Shown piece after piece: positions 8,323-16,658 of a stretch of DNA of 31,220 nucleotides. Position 1 is the stretch's first letter. The number at the start of each line of letters is the position of its first letter. Below the pieces are notes generated by a model. That model saw only the letters and a program-made list of their open reading frames with translations. It was not told the DNA's origin and searched no databases. Both the position numbers and the translations under genes were made by a program. Location of the stretch: the IMG/VR virus record IMGVR_UViG_3300025120_000305, positions 1-31,220 of that record. One strand, given 5' to 3'. This stretch comes from a virus.

Positions 8323-8426
8323 TATATAAAATTAAAGAAAAATATATTGTTAAATTAAAGCAATATTTAGAAAAAAAGAAATATGTGGACACAAACGAAC
8401 ACACTAAACATAGAAATAAATTATAA
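8319..8426 (+). CDS. Very small basic protein, hypothetical
   Basis: A 35-residue ORF begins at an ATG sharing four bases with the connector stop (ATGA) and ends TAA 8424-8426. It is Lys-rich and probably helical (IKEKYIVKLKQYLEKKKYV). The overlap start and filling of an otherwise 122-base gap support it. No function is recognised. Confidence 0.4.
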   Translation: MIYKIKEKYIVKLKQYLEKKKYVDTNEHTKHRNKL

Positions 8427-8444
8427 CTATAAAACAAAGAAGTA

Positions 8445-8633
8445 ATGAATACTGGAACTTGGGGATTATACTACAATTATACTTGGTGGGGAAACGCTAT
8501 ACAAACAGCTCCTTCAGTTATTGGTAAACCAGACTTTTTTGGAAGTCAATTTGCTATGAATGAAAGACAAGAAGTAGAAGCAGTAAAATGCATAGCTGAC
8601 TGGATTCACGAAACACAAATATTAGACGTATAA
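8445..8633 (+). CDS. Small aromatic-rich hypothetical protein
   Basis: The 62-residue protein lies between the connector and the fibre genes. It is rich in Trp and Tyr at the start (WGLYYNYTWWGNAIQ) and ends with a helix (NERQEVEAVKCIADWIHE). There is no signal peptide and no long hydrophobic segment. It could be a tail or fibre accessory protein; that is inferred from place only. Confidence 0.5.
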   Translation: MNTGTWGLYYNYTWWGNAIQTAPSVIGKPDFFGSQFAMNERQEVEAVKCIADWIHETQILDV

Positions 8634-8644
8634 AAAATTAAACA

Positions 8645-10303
8645 ATGGCAAAACCAAAATTAGCATTAATACCAGCAGCACAAGGAGACAAGTTTTATTC
8701 TGTACTCCCATCAGATGGAGTAGGAGACTTTGACTTTACTCGTAATAGTTCTGCTACTAGAATAGCACCAACTGGATTTATACAAGAAGTAGGAGCATTT
8801 GGAAGTGATTTAGCAAATGGATATAATTTTACAAATGGATGGAGTACTTTTGGAGGTGGAACATCTATAACTAATAGCACAACTTTTGTTTCAGAATCTG
8901 GGCAAGGAATTTACGCTGGTCTTGGTTTGGTTATTAATAAACTATATAGAGTAAAAATAGCTGGAACACAACCATCTGGAGGTTATTTAACTATTAAGGC
9001 TGGAACAACTGGAACATCTTTAGGGAATATTACAGAACAAAGTTTTGACAAAGTGTTATATTTTACTCCTTCGGTAGTTACTGGAACTGGCAATAGTTTT
9101 TATATTAGATTAGCAACGCATCCAGCAAGTACATCTATAACAATTACAAAATTGCAAATAGAAGAAGTAGTAGGAAACAAATCAAGACTAGACTACGACT
9201 TATTAAATGGTAAAGTAGTTAATTGTCCTCATTACCTTTTAGAACCAGCTTCTACTAATTTTATTACTTATTCAAACAATATAAGCCAATGGACAAATAG
9301 TGGTAACACTGTTTCTCCTAATGTTATTACAAGTCCAGATGGAGGTTTAAATGGTGGTAAAGTTATTGTTAATAATGGCACAACTGCAGCAAATATAAGA
9401 CCAATGGCTAGTGTTGCTGCAACAAATGGATTAGACTATGTTTTTTCTGTTTTTGTTAAAGCTGGGGAGTTTGATAAAATAAATTTAGATTTTTCAAACG
9501 CTGTTTTTGGCTCTGCTGGAGCAACATTTAATTTAACAAGTGGAATTTTAACAGATTTTGATGCTGTAAATGTAAGTCAAGGTATAGAGGATTATGGCAA
9601 CGGATGGTATAGATGTTATCTAGTTGCTGCTGCAATTGCAAGTGGAAGTGGTGCGTTAATATTAAGGCTTGATGCTAATGGAGCTGGCGATGGGGTAAAA
9701 GGTTTATATGTTTACGGAGCTCAATATGAGCAAAAATCATTTTTAACAAGCTACATTCCTACTAATGGAACAACTATCACAAGAGCAGCAGAATCTGCTA
9801 CTGACTCTGGAAATGCAGCTACGTTTAACGATTCAGAAGGTGTGTTTATGGCAGAGATAGCTGCTTTGGCTAATGATGGGACTTTTAGAGCGATAAGTTT
9901 ATCAAGTGGGAGTACAACTAATAGAGTATTAATTTACTTAAATAACACTACCAATGTAATAAGACCAAATGTAGTTAGTAATGGAGTTGTACAGATGAAT
10001 GCATATGTAAATGTTCCAGATATTACTAATTTTAATAAGGTTTTAATTAGATATTCTTTAAATAATATTGCTTTTTGGGTAAACGGATATAAATTATCTG
10101 AAGTTTTATCAACTACTTCAATGCCAATTGGATTAAATGAATTATCCTTTGACAATGTTGGTGGTGGTAGTGAGAAATTCTTTGGTAAAACTAGAGAAGT
10201 ACAATACTTTGATTCAGCATTAACAGACGCACAATTAGAAACACTAACAAGTTGGACATCATTACAAGAAATGATTACATCTCAATTATATACAAATTAC
10301 TAA
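8645..10303 (+). CDS. Tail fibre-like protein, paralogue 1
   Basis: The 552-residue protein is the first of three adjacent paralogues. Shared landmarks are FDFTRNSSATRI near residue 30, a LLEPASTNFITYSNN segment near 198, an EQ..SYPTSYIPT-like block (here FLTSYIPTNGTTITRAAES) near 370, and FNDSEGVFMAEI. A concanavalin/LamG-like jelly-roll end follows, closing with ...REVQYFDSALTDAQLETL. The two beta-sandwich halves resemble carbohydrate-binding modules. It likely builds a fibre binding surface glycans. Compared with its two neighbours it carries an additional N-terminal segment (about residues 50-180). Confidence 0.6.
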   Translation: MAKPKLALIPAAQGDKFYSVLPSDGVGDFDFTRNSSATRIAPTGFIQEVGAFGSDLANGYNFTNGWSTFGGGTSITNSTTFVSESGQGIYAGLGLVINKLYRVKIAGTQPSGGYLTIKAGTTGTSLGNITEQSFDKVLYFTPSVVTGTGNSFYIRLATHPASTSITITKLQIEEVVGNKSRLDYDLLNGKVVNCPHYLLEPASTNFITYSNNISQWTNSGNTVSPNVITSPDGGLNGGKVIVNNGTTAANIRPMASVAATNGLDYVFSVFVKAGEFDKINLDFSNAVFGSAGATFNLTSGILTDFDAVNVSQGIEDYGNGWYRCYLVAAAIASGSGALILRLDANGAGDGVKGLYVYGAQYEQKSFLTSYIPTNGTTITRAAESATDSGNAATFNDSEGVFMAEIAALANDGTFRAISLSSGSTTNRVLIYLNNTTNVIRPNVVSNGVVQMNAYVNVPDITNFNKVLIRYSLNNIAFWVNGYKLSEVLSTTSMPIGLNELSFDNVGGGSEKFFGKTREVQYFDSALTDAQLETLTSWTSLQEMITSQLYTNY

Positions 10304-11571
10304 TGGCACAAACACTAAAATTTGGAAATAAAGTATGGGCAGCTAAAGAAGATTCTGTCTTGGCATACAACGACATCAATAACAACTATAAGCCTTTGCC
10401 TTTCGACTTTGCAAGAGCAAGTATAGGAACAAGAGTAAACAAAGATGGTCTAATAGAAACAATGGGGCAAGATATAGCAAGAATAGACTATACAGATAGT
10501 GCTGATGGTGTTCTTTTGTTAGAGCCTAGTTCTACTAACCTTATTACTTATAGTGAGGATTTTACAGATAATAGTTGGGATTTATTAGATGCTACAATTG
10601 AAAACAATTCTAGTTTAGCCACACCAGAAGGAATTAATGGAGTTCAAGAATTAAGAGAGAACAGCGACAATGATGACCATCTTATAAAATCATCTGGAAC
10701 TTTTTCATTAAGCGATTGTTCTTTTAGTTTATTTGCAAAGTACAAAGGAAATAATAGAAATATAAAACTTTCTCTCGGCACTGGTAAATATGCTAGTTTT
10801 AATTTACAAGAAGGATACGTTTTTGATGTGCAATCTTCTACAATAGCTAAAATAATAAAATATTCAAATGGATGGTATAGATGTGAAATTAGTGGTAATA
10901 TATCTGCTTCTAAACTTAATATAATTTTGTTAAATGATACAACTGAAGTTTATCAAGGAGATGGAGCTAGTGGTGTATATATTTGGGGTTCTCAATTAGA
11001 AGCCTTATCCTACCCTACATCTTACATACCAACATCTGGCTCAACAGTAACAAGAGCAGCAGAGACTTGTAATAACTCTGGTAATAGTGAAGTGTTTAAT
11101 GATAGTGAGGGAGTATTGTTTGCTGATGTAAAAATATCAGACAAAAGCACAACAAATTCATATCCTATTTCTATTTTTGGAAATGGAGATGCAATACAAA
11201 TTTATTATAGGTCAGCAACTCAATCTATATCTTTTTTATCGGTTGTTGGTGGGATACAATATTTGTTTCATTCTGCAATAAATCCTTTAGGGAATCATAA
11301 ACTTTCTTTAGTTTATAAACAAGGTCAATATTCTGCTTTTATAGATGGTTTTCTTATGAATAGGCAAAATAGTGGAAATGTTCCATCTGATGGAACTTTA
11401 ACTGCATTAAGTTTAGCAGATACTGGTTCAAGTAATTTTCGAGGAACAGTAAAAGAAGTTGGCTACTACAATACAATACTAACAGACCTTGAACTAGAAA
11501 CATTAACATCATACAGAAACTGGGTGTCTATGGTAAACGAATTAAATTTAAACATAATATACAATGGCTAA
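10303..11571 (+). CDS. Tail fibre-like protein, paralogue 2
   Basis: Start at 10303 is chosen because it overlaps the previous stop by one base (TAATG) and gives MAQTLKFGNKVWAAKED, parallel to MANTLKFGNGQWATGNG of the next gene. An upstream ATG at 10252 would add 17 unrelated residues. The 422-residue protein shares FDFARASIGTRV, LLLEPSSTNLITYSEDF, a YIPTSGSTVTRAAE block and FNDSEGVLFADV with its neighbours. It has a LamG-like end with YNTILTDLELETL. It is probably a glycan-binding fibre or adhesin subunit. Confidence 0.6.
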   Translation: MAQTLKFGNKVWAAKEDSVLAYNDINNNYKPLPFDFARASIGTRVNKDGLIETMGQDIARIDYTDSADGVLLLEPSSTNLITYSEDFTDNSWDLLDATIENNSSLATPEGINGVQELRENSDNDDHLIKSSGTFSLSDCSFSLFAKYKGNNRNIKLSLGTGKYASFNLQEGYVFDVQSSTIAKIIKYSNGWYRCEISGNISASKLNIILLNDTTEVYQGDGASGVYIWGSQLEALSYPTSYIPTSGSTVTRAAETCNNSGNSEVFNDSEGVLFADVKISDKSTTNSYPISIFGNGDAIQIYYRSATQSISFLSVVGGIQYLFHSAINPLGNHKLSLVYKQGQYSAFIDGFLMNRQNSGNVPSDGTLTALSLADTGSSNFRGTVKEVGYYNTILTDLELETLTSYRNWVSMVNELNLNIIYNG

Positions 11572-12736
11572 TACATTAAAATTTGGTAATGGACAATGGG
11601 CAACTGGTAACGGAACAGCTCTTGCGTATAATGACGAGAACGCTAACTTTAAACCTCTACCATTTGACTTTACAAGAGCATCAAGTGGAACAACAGTTAA
11701 TCAATCTGGTTTAATAGAAACAGTAGGTAGTGGAATACCAAGAATAGACTTTCAAGGAAATACTAAAGGTGCTTTATTGTTAGAGCCTAGTAGGAGTAAT
11801 TCAATAAATTATAGTGAAGATTTTAATCAATCTGTTTGGAATAAAACTGGATTAACAGTCTCTTCAAATCAAATAATTTCTCCAGATGGTAGTTTAAATG
11901 CTGATGAAATAAATATAACTGGCGTAAATGCTCACTATCTTTTTGATGTTATTTCAGTAAACGCTTCAACTAATTATGTTTTAACTTTTTATGCGAAAAA
12001 AGGTACTGCAACAGATGTTTCTTATAGCATATATGATAGTAGTAATGGCGCTGACATTATTGCTTCTACTTCATATTATAGTCAAATATCAAATACAAAT
12101 TGGACTAGGATAACTGTTGAATTTACAACACCTTCTGGATGTACTTCAGTAAGACCTTATCCATTAAGAGATGGTTCAAGTGCTGGAACTGTTTACATTT
12201 GGGGCGCACAACTAGAACAAGGCAGCTACCCTACATCGTATATTCGTACCTCTGGTAGTGCTGTAACGAGGGTGGCTGATGCTTGTGATAATGGAGGTAA
12301 TGACCAAGTAATAAATTCTTCTGAAGGAGTTTTATTTTTAGATTTTGAAATTACAGAAAATTCAACTGAAGTAAAACAAACTGCATTATGCAATGGTACA
12401 ACAAGCGAAGCTGTAAAAATATTACAATTAAGTGGTAGTACAAGTTTTAGATTCGAAACTGTTATGTCATCTGGCACAAACTTTCAAAAGAATTTAACAC
12501 TAAACCCATATCAAAGAAATAAATGTGCTTTACAATACAAAGCAAACGACTATAAAGTTTTTGTAAATGGAGTAAAACAAACAGTAACACAAAGAAGTAC
12601 AGTACCAGTAAATTTAGACAGATTTAACTTTAACAGAGGCGTTTCTTCTGCTGATAATTTTTTTGGTAATATAAGAGACGTAAGAGTTTACAACACAGCA
12701 TTAACAGATGCAGAATTAATAGCATTAACAACATAA
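11564..12736 (+). CDS. Tail fibre-like protein, paralogue 3
   Basis: The 390-residue protein overlaps the previous gene by eight bases. It keeps the full set of family landmarks: FDFTRASSGTTV, LLLEPSRSNSINYSEDF, GAQLEQGSYPTSYIRTSG and INSSEGVLFLDFEI, then a final jelly-roll ending VYNTALTDAELIAL. Divergence is greatest between the landmarks, as expected if the sugar-binding loops evolve quickly. The three genes probably arose by duplication. Heteromeric fibre assembly or alternative receptor use are both possible. Confidence 0.6.
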   Translation: MANTLKFGNGQWATGNGTALAYNDENANFKPLPFDFTRASSGTTVNQSGLIETVGSGIPRIDFQGNTKGALLLEPSRSNSINYSEDFNQSVWNKTGLTVSSNQIISPDGSLNADEINITGVNAHYLFDVISVNASTNYVLTFYAKKGTATDVSYSIYDSSNGADIIASTSYYSQISNTNWTRITVEFTTPSGCTSVRPYPLRDGSSAGTVYIWGAQLEQGSYPTSYIRTSGSAVTRVADACDNGGNDQVINSSEGVLFLDFEITENSTEVKQTALCNGTTSEAVKILQLSGSTSFRFETVMSSGTNFQKNLTLNPYQRNKCALQYKANDYKVFVNGVKQTVTQRSTVPVNLDRFNFNRGVSSADNFFGNIRDVRVYNTALTDAELIALTT

Positions 12737-12776
12737 GTAACAATTACACCTATAATAATAACAAAAGTAAATAAAT

Positions 12777-13178
12777 ATGAAAATTTCAAAATATGAATTT
12801 GATGATGAAGCAAGTGCTTTATCTAAAATAGCAGCTTTACCTCATTCAACTGATGAAGATGGTAATTCACATCCTTCACATAAACACACTATTGTTAAGC
12901 TAGGCTTTATAGTACTAGAACAAGGAGAGTATGATGAAGAAGGAGAAGAAACTAAAGCTCCAGTATTATCAGACAAATATTCTGTTGATGTACTATGGAA
13001 CGAAGCAGAAATAACTACAGTAGATGTAGAAGCTGTTTTAGATGAAGATGGTATGGTAGCAACACCAGCAGTAACTTCAGTAGACCACCCTTACGGATGG
13101 AAGTCTAAAGCAATAGATTTAGAAGATGAAGGAGTACACGGATTTTTCGGTGTTTCATATCAAGGAAATAAAATGTAA
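12777..13178 (+). CDS. Hypothetical acidic protein downstream of fibres
   Basis: The 133-residue acidic protein is beta-rich and lies right after the fibre genes. Recognisable parts are FDDEASALSKIAALP, HPSHKHTIVKLGFIVLEQG, KYSVDVLWNEAE, and HPYGWKSKAIDLEDEGVHGF. From memory, this pattern recurs directly after tail fibre genes in marine Bacteroidetes phages, where its role is unassigned. A fibre accessory or chaperone is the simplest guess. Its stop overlaps the next start (TAATG). Confidence 0.55.
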   Translation: MKISKYEFDDEASALSKIAALPHSTDEDGNSHPSHKHTIVKLGFIVLEQGEYDEEGEETKAPVLSDKYSVDVLWNEAEITTVDVEAVLDEDGMVATPAVTSVDHPYGWKSKAIDLEDEGVHGFFGVSYQGNKM

Positions 13179-13309
13179 TGCCAATACCAAAGCCTAAACC
13201 AGCAGAAAAGCAAAGCGATTTTATGATCAGATGCGTGCCTATGCTTATGCCTTATCATGAGAAAAATCAAGCTATTGCAATTTGCTATGATAAATTTAAA
13301 GACAAATGA
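13178..13309 (+). CDS. Small MPIPKPK-type conserved phage protein
   Basis: A 43-residue ORF starts at the ATG sharing its A with the previous stop and ends TGA 13307-13309, overlapping the next start (ATGA). It begins MPIPKPKPAEKQSDF and continues MIRCVPML ... NQAIAICYDKF. From memory, this 'MPIPKP...DFI.RC...A.CY' pattern is a widespread phage motif, often at the N-terminus of protease or head proteins. Here it stands alone. The exact role is unknown. Confidence 0.6.
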   Translation: MPIPKPKPAEKQSDFMIRCVPMLMPYHEKNQAIAICYDKFKDK

Positions 13310-13584
13310 CACAGATTGGAGAAGATACAAAAGTAACTTTAGACTTAAAGACAATTTCAATGATAGTAGGTTTTGCTGTATCATTATCAAGTATGTACTT
13401 TGTTTTGCAAGCAGACATCGCTAAAGCTATGACTCTTCCAGAGCCAGAGGTAACCTCAACAGAGTTTCAGTATAAAGATCAAATCATACGAGAAGCTATT
13501 ATGACAACGCAAGAAGATGTGCAAGAAATGAAAGAAACCTTGAAACTATTAGAAATGCGATTATATGAAATATCTAAAAACTAA
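13306..13584 (+). CDS. Membrane-anchored coiled-coil protein (holin/spanin-like)
   Basis: The 92-residue protein has one hydrophobic helix near residues 14-34 (LKTISMIVGFAVSLSSMYFVLQ). An acidic linker (LPEPEV) and a coiled coil to the end (QEDVQEMKETLKLLEMRLYEI) follow. It heads the envelope/lysis region, so a holin, pinholin or inner-membrane spanin-like role is plausible. From memory, similar proteins are common before the M15 peptidase in flavobacterial phages. It overlaps the next gene by 20 bases. Confidence 0.5.
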   Translation: MTQIGEDTKVTLDLKTISMIVGFAVSLSSMYFVLQADIAKAMTLPEPEVTSTEFQYKDQIIREAIMTTQEDVQEMKETLKLLEMRLYEISKN

Positions 13585-13918
13585 ATTATGTGTAGCGATT
13601 GCCCTATTTGTATTTTCTGCAACTCATAGTCAATCTTATAAAGATGACATTAGCGTTGTATTATATACAGCCGAGTTTATAAAGAATGATAATTTCTCTT
13701 TAAAGCCTTTTAAAGAACATAATACCTATATTTTTTATTTAAGCAAAGACAAAAAGATACACGCCAACGATAAGATAATGTACTTACCTACTCTTTGTTT
13801 ATTTAACAATGGAGAGCTTATCGAAAAAATAGAATCTGGTATAGCTATGAAGCTTCCAGAAAGCACTACAGAAAGAATTCAAGAACATATAGAAGAATTA
13901 TTACAAGACAAATTTTAA
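13565..13918 (+). CDS. Exported thioredoxin-like protein without CxxC
   Basis: The 117-residue protein has a clear signal peptide: KTK, a hydrophobic core VAIALFVFSATH, then an S-Q-S cleavage region around residue 22. The mature part reads like a thioredoxin fold. A first strand VVLYTAEF, a helix, a strand YIFYLS, then YLPTLCLFNNGE (73-84) matches the cis-proline strand of thioredoxins, and a final helix follows. The place of the redox CxxC (about 35-43) reads TAEFIKNDN, so thiol-disulfide exchange is not expected. It would act in the periplasm, perhaps as a binding or chaperone module in lysis or exclusion. The fold is inferred from motif recognition. Confidence 0.55.
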   Translation: MKYLKTKLCVAIALFVFSATHSQSYKDDISVVLYTAEFIKNDNFSLKPFKEHNTYIFYLSKDKKIHANDKIMYLPTLCLFNNGELIEKIESGIAMKLPESTTERIQEHIEELLQDKF

Positions 13919-13922
13919 GCCT

Positions 13923-14990
13923 ATGAAATATCTATTAATATTATTATTTACATTAAACGCTCAAGCAGACATCTTTAAGGATGTTTTTAAGTATTCAACT
14001 ATTTATGGAGCATATACACAAAGCAATTCTATTCAAGGAAATAAGACGTTTTACGTAAGTCAAGAATCAGAGTTATTTGAAACAACACAAAGAAACCCAG
14101 CAGACGAGATAAAAACATTTGGGTTTAGAAAACTAGCGCACTTTGGTTATGAAGATAAAGACAGATTCTATGATGGAGAAGAACAAAACAATTCTTTAAA
14201 TTCTAACATAGGAAACGTAAAAGGATTAGAATACTTATTTGAATACCAAGAAGGAAGACAACAAGGCAGAGAGTTTAATAATCAACAATTCTTTGTAAGG
14301 TATTTAGCTAAATGGTGGCTTGTAAAAGCAGAATCACAAAGAAACGAACTTGTAGATATAAATTATAAATCTGCTGATGTGCGTTTTAGAATACCTATTA
14401 GTAAAAAACTATCTATATCTATTGGCGCAATGTATAGAACGTATGACAAAGCTTATGGACATAATCCAATACAAAAATATTTAGAGGAGAATGCTTGGTG
14501 GAATCTATCTTACAATTATTTTAACCATACAGACCAATTATATAGTTGGGAAAACTTATCTACTGGAGAAAGTGGTTATGATTATTTTTGGTATGATGCA
14601 CAAGGAGAATTATTAAGCAATTCTGATTTAGATTATAGAAATAATATTTATAGTCAATTAGTAAATACATACAATAAAGAACAATTAGCTTTAATTGGAG
14701 ATTTTGCAGATTTATCTTCTGTAATCGGTTTAGATTTCTATCACTACAGAAAGAACTTTTGGGTACACGCTTACGGAAATATATTACCTCATCACAAACT
14801 ACAAAAAGGAGATGAAAGATATTCATACGGAAACTTTATAGGAGATGACAATTGGTTAGATTATTCTTTTGGTGGTGTGTTTGGTGTTAGGTTAAATAAA
14901 AAGCTAGGATTATTTGCAGAGGTAACTAATCAACGCTATTGGGATAGAGAACTAAAAACAATTAAAGCTGGTATTAATTTTAAAATCTAA
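13923..14990 (+). CDS. Exported outer-membrane beta-barrel-like protein
   Basis: The 355-residue protein starts with a short signal peptide (KYLLILLFTLNAQA, cleavage near residue 16). It continues with alternating aromatic/polar strands and Gly/Asn turns: FFVRYLAKWWLVKAESQRN, VRFRIPISKKLSISIGAMY, NFWVHAYGNILPH, then LGLFAEVTNQRYW and a final strand KTIKAGINFKI. Strands ending the protein are the usual mark of outer membrane barrels. A phage rarely needs such a protein for virions. Roles could be outer-membrane disruption at lysis, receptor masking, or superinfection exclusion. It lies between the thioredoxin-like gene and the M15 peptidase with only a few bases between. A tail-associated beta protein is less likely given the signal peptide. 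Confidence 0.5.
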   Translation: MKYLLILLFTLNAQADIFKDVFKYSTIYGAYTQSNSIQGNKTFYVSQESELFETTQRNPADEIKTFGFRKLAHFGYEDKDRFYDGEEQNNSLNSNIGNVKGLEYLFEYQEGRQQGREFNNQQFFVRYLAKWWLVKAESQRNELVDINYKSADVRFRIPISKKLSISIGAMYRTYDKAYGHNPIQKYLEENAWWNLSYNYFNHTDQLYSWENLSTGESGYDYFWYDAQGELLSNSDLDYRNNIYSQLVNTYNKEQLALIGDFADLSSVIGLDFYHYRKNFWVHAYGNILPHHKLQKGDERYSYGNFIGDDNWLDYSFGGVFGVRLNKKLGLFAEVTNQRYWDRELKTIKAGINFKI

Positions 14991-14993
14991 TAA

Positions 14994-15377
14994 ATGACAA
15001 AGAATTTTAGCAAAGAGGAATTTGATTGTAATGATGGTAGCGAGATGCCTATAAATGTTTATCATAATATGGTAAAGGTTGCTAATCAACTACAAATTTT
15101 AAGAGATGAACTAAAAAAGCCAATACATATTAATTCTGCATATAGATCAGAAGAATATAACCAAAGCATTGGAGGTGTAAAAAGCTCGCAGCATATAATG
15201 GGCAGAGCAAGTGATATTGCTATAAAAGGAATGATGCCTTTAGAAATCTATAATACAATAGAAAGACTAATTGAAAACGGAGACATGTTACAGGGCGGAT
15301 TAGGTTTATATGATTCTTTTGTTCACTATGATATAAGAGGAACAAGAGCCAGATGGGATTACCAGAAAAAATTATAA
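14994..15377 (+). CDS. Peptidase M15 (D-Ala-D-Ala type) endolysin
   Basis: The 127-residue protein has the M15A zinc-peptidase signature: HINSAYRSEEYN (45-56), SSQHIMGRASDI (64-75) containing the SxHxxGxAxD motif with H67 and D74, and FVHYDIRG with H111 as third zinc ligand. Such enzymes cut peptidoglycan cross-bridges or D-Ala-D-Ala ends and serve as endolysins in many phages. It has no signal peptide, so access to the cell wall needs a holin. A holin-like protein is encoded two genes downstream. The length is normal for single-domain members. Confidence 0.88.
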   Translation: MTKNFSKEEFDCNDGSEMPINVYHNMVKVANQLQILRDELKKPIHINSAYRSEEYNQSIGGVKSSQHIMGRASDIAIKGMMPLEIYNTIERLIENGDMLQGGLGLYDSFVHYDIRGTRARWDYQKKL

Positions 15378-15378
15378 T

Positions 15379-15531
15379 ATGATATTTGGATTTAGTTTTA
15401 TTATTGAAAGAGGTTTAATGTTAGGCTGGGAATATTATCCAGCATTAGATCATGAAGACAATGAAGAACTAAACATTTATTTAATATTTATTTGTTTACA
15501 TTTAAAATGGAATTATGAAGAAGAAATTTAA
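15379..15531 (+). CDS. Small conserved hypothetical protein in lysis cassette
   Basis: A 50-residue ORF begins right after the peptidase stop and overlaps the holin-like gene by 17 bases. It begins MIFGFSFIIERGLMLGWEYY, has an acidic middle (DHEDNEELN) and an aliphatic end YLIFICLHLKW. From memory, this short pattern recurs next to endolysin/holin genes in flavobacterial phages. A membrane-surface lysis accessory is possible, but no function is established. Confidence 0.55.
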   Translation: MIFGFSFIIERGLMLGWEYYPALDHEDNEELNIYLIFICLHLKWNYEEEI

Positions 15532-15961
15532 AGACACAAAAGTAGGATCTTTCTTAAAAAGCAAAGGATCATTTTTATTAAACACTTTAGGAGATTCAGT
15601 TCCTAACAAAGGATTTATGGGTATTGTAAAGAACTTATTAATAAAAGATGATGAAATGCCATTAGAAGATAAAGAAACAGCTTTAAAACTGCTAGAAATG
15701 GATTCTATTGAAATGCAAGAGGTTTCTAAAAGATGGAGCAGCGATATGAAATCAGATTCTTGGCTTTCTAAAAACACTAGACCATTAACTTTAATTTATT
15801 TAACAGTAATAACTTCTTTATATATATTGTTAGATGCTTTAGATATAGCTTTTGATATTGATGAAGCTTGGGTTGAATTATTAAAAACTTTATTAGTTAC
15901 AATTTACGTTGCTTATTTCGGAAGCAGAGGTTTTGAAAAGATAGGTTCTATTAAGAAATAG
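15515..15961 (+). CDS. Holin-like membrane protein
   Basis: The 148-residue protein has a basic, soluble N-terminus, then EVSKRWSSDMKSDSWLSKNTRPLTL (residues 69-93), a segment typical of the three-TM holin superfamily. The hydrophobic helices LTLIYLTVITSLYILLDALDIAF (91-113) and VELLKTLLVTIYVAYFGSRGF (121-141) follow, and the end is short and basic. Holins open the inner membrane to release endolysin. It is the last gene of the late block and is followed by the AT-rich gap. Confidence 0.7.
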   Translation: MKKKFKDTKVGSFLKSKGSFLLNTLGDSVPNKGFMGIVKNLLIKDDEMPLEDKETALKLLEMDSIEMQEVSKRWSSDMKSDSWLSKNTRPLTLIYLTVITSLYILLDALDIAFDIDEAWVELLKTLLVTIYVAYFGSRGFEKIGSIKK

Positions 15962-16094
15962 GGGGGAATGTCTTTATTATAAATGTCTTAATTAATTATA
16001 TAATTTTTTATATATATTTATAAAATATTTAAATTTATTATTTTTTTTTGGTCTAAAAAAACTTTTTTTTAATTTTTTTGTATATATTAGCATT
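15962..16094 (+). other. AT-rich intergenic region, possible early promoter or origin
   Basis: This 133-base gap between the late lysis genes and the early block has only about one G or C in eight bases. It begins with a G-run, has a direct repeat AATGTCTT at 15967 and 15982 (15-base period), then AT tracts (TATATATATTTATAAAATA) and T-runs. It ends in TTTTTTTGTATATATTAG before an ATG. I see no hairpin terminator. A promoter for the early block, or an easily melted origin, are both possible. Confidence 0.4.
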
Positions 16095-16244
16095 ATGAAC
16101 ATTGATGTTAAAATAAAAAGATTAGAGGATCAATCTGAATATTATCAATTAAAATTAAATACTTATAAAGAATCTATTGAAGGAAAATTTTCTAAAGAAG
16201 ATTTAAGATATTTAATTCAGCAAATAGATAATGAGATAATATAA
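16095..16244 (+). CDS. Small hypothetical protein before NinG
   Basis: A 49-residue hydrophilic helical protein (VKIKRLEDQSEYYQLKLN, then FSKEDLRYLIQQID) has its TAA overlapping the next ATG by one base. It is the first gene of the early block. No motif identifies its function; it looks like a short coiled coil. Confidence 0.5.
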   Translation: MNIDVKIKRLEDQSEYYQLKLNTYKESIEGKFSKEDLRYLIQQIDNEII

Positions 16245-16636
16245 TGGCTAAAAGACCATCAAGAAAAACAATAATTAAAAAACTTGATAAAGTATTCAGC
16301 CAATTTATTAGAAGAAGATTTGCAATAAATGAGATAGCAAAGTGTGTAACATGTGGTAAACAGGCGCATTGGAAAGAATTGCAAGCTGGTCATTTCATGA
16401 GTAGAAAACATTATTCAACTAGATGGGATGAAACTAATGTTCAAGTGCAATGCAGTGGATGTAACGTATTTAGATACGGAGAGCAATTTAAGTTTGGAAT
16501 GTATTTAGAACAAGCATACGGAAATGGAGTAGCGGAGCAGATGCATAATAAAAGTAGAGAAATAACAAAGTTTAGCGATATACAATTATTAGAAAAAATA
16601 GAATATTATAGTGAATTATTAACTAACTTACAATGA
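16244..16636 (+). CDS. ninG: NinG/Rap-like recombination nuclease
   Basis: The 130-residue protein has the NinG pattern. KCVTCGKQ (C34, C37) is followed by LQAGHFMSRKHYSTRWDETNV (48-66) with H50, then VQCSGCNVFRYGE (C70, C73), and a helical end after QAYGNG. Two Cys pairs bind a zinc and the GHF...R...N core is the HNH-like nuclease heart. Lambda NinG (Rap) acts on recombination intermediates such as Holliday junctions and D-loops. It is followed by a strong terminator, so it ends its transcription unit. Confidence 0.85.
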   Translation: MAKRPSRKTIIKKLDKVFSQFIRRRFAINEIAKCVTCGKQAHWKELQAGHFMSRKHYSTRWDETNVQVQCSGCNVFRYGEQFKFGMYLEQAYGNGVAEQMHNKSREITKFSDIQLLEKIEYYSELLTNLQ

Positions 16637-16658
16637 TTTTTGTTTTGTTTTCTTGGGG

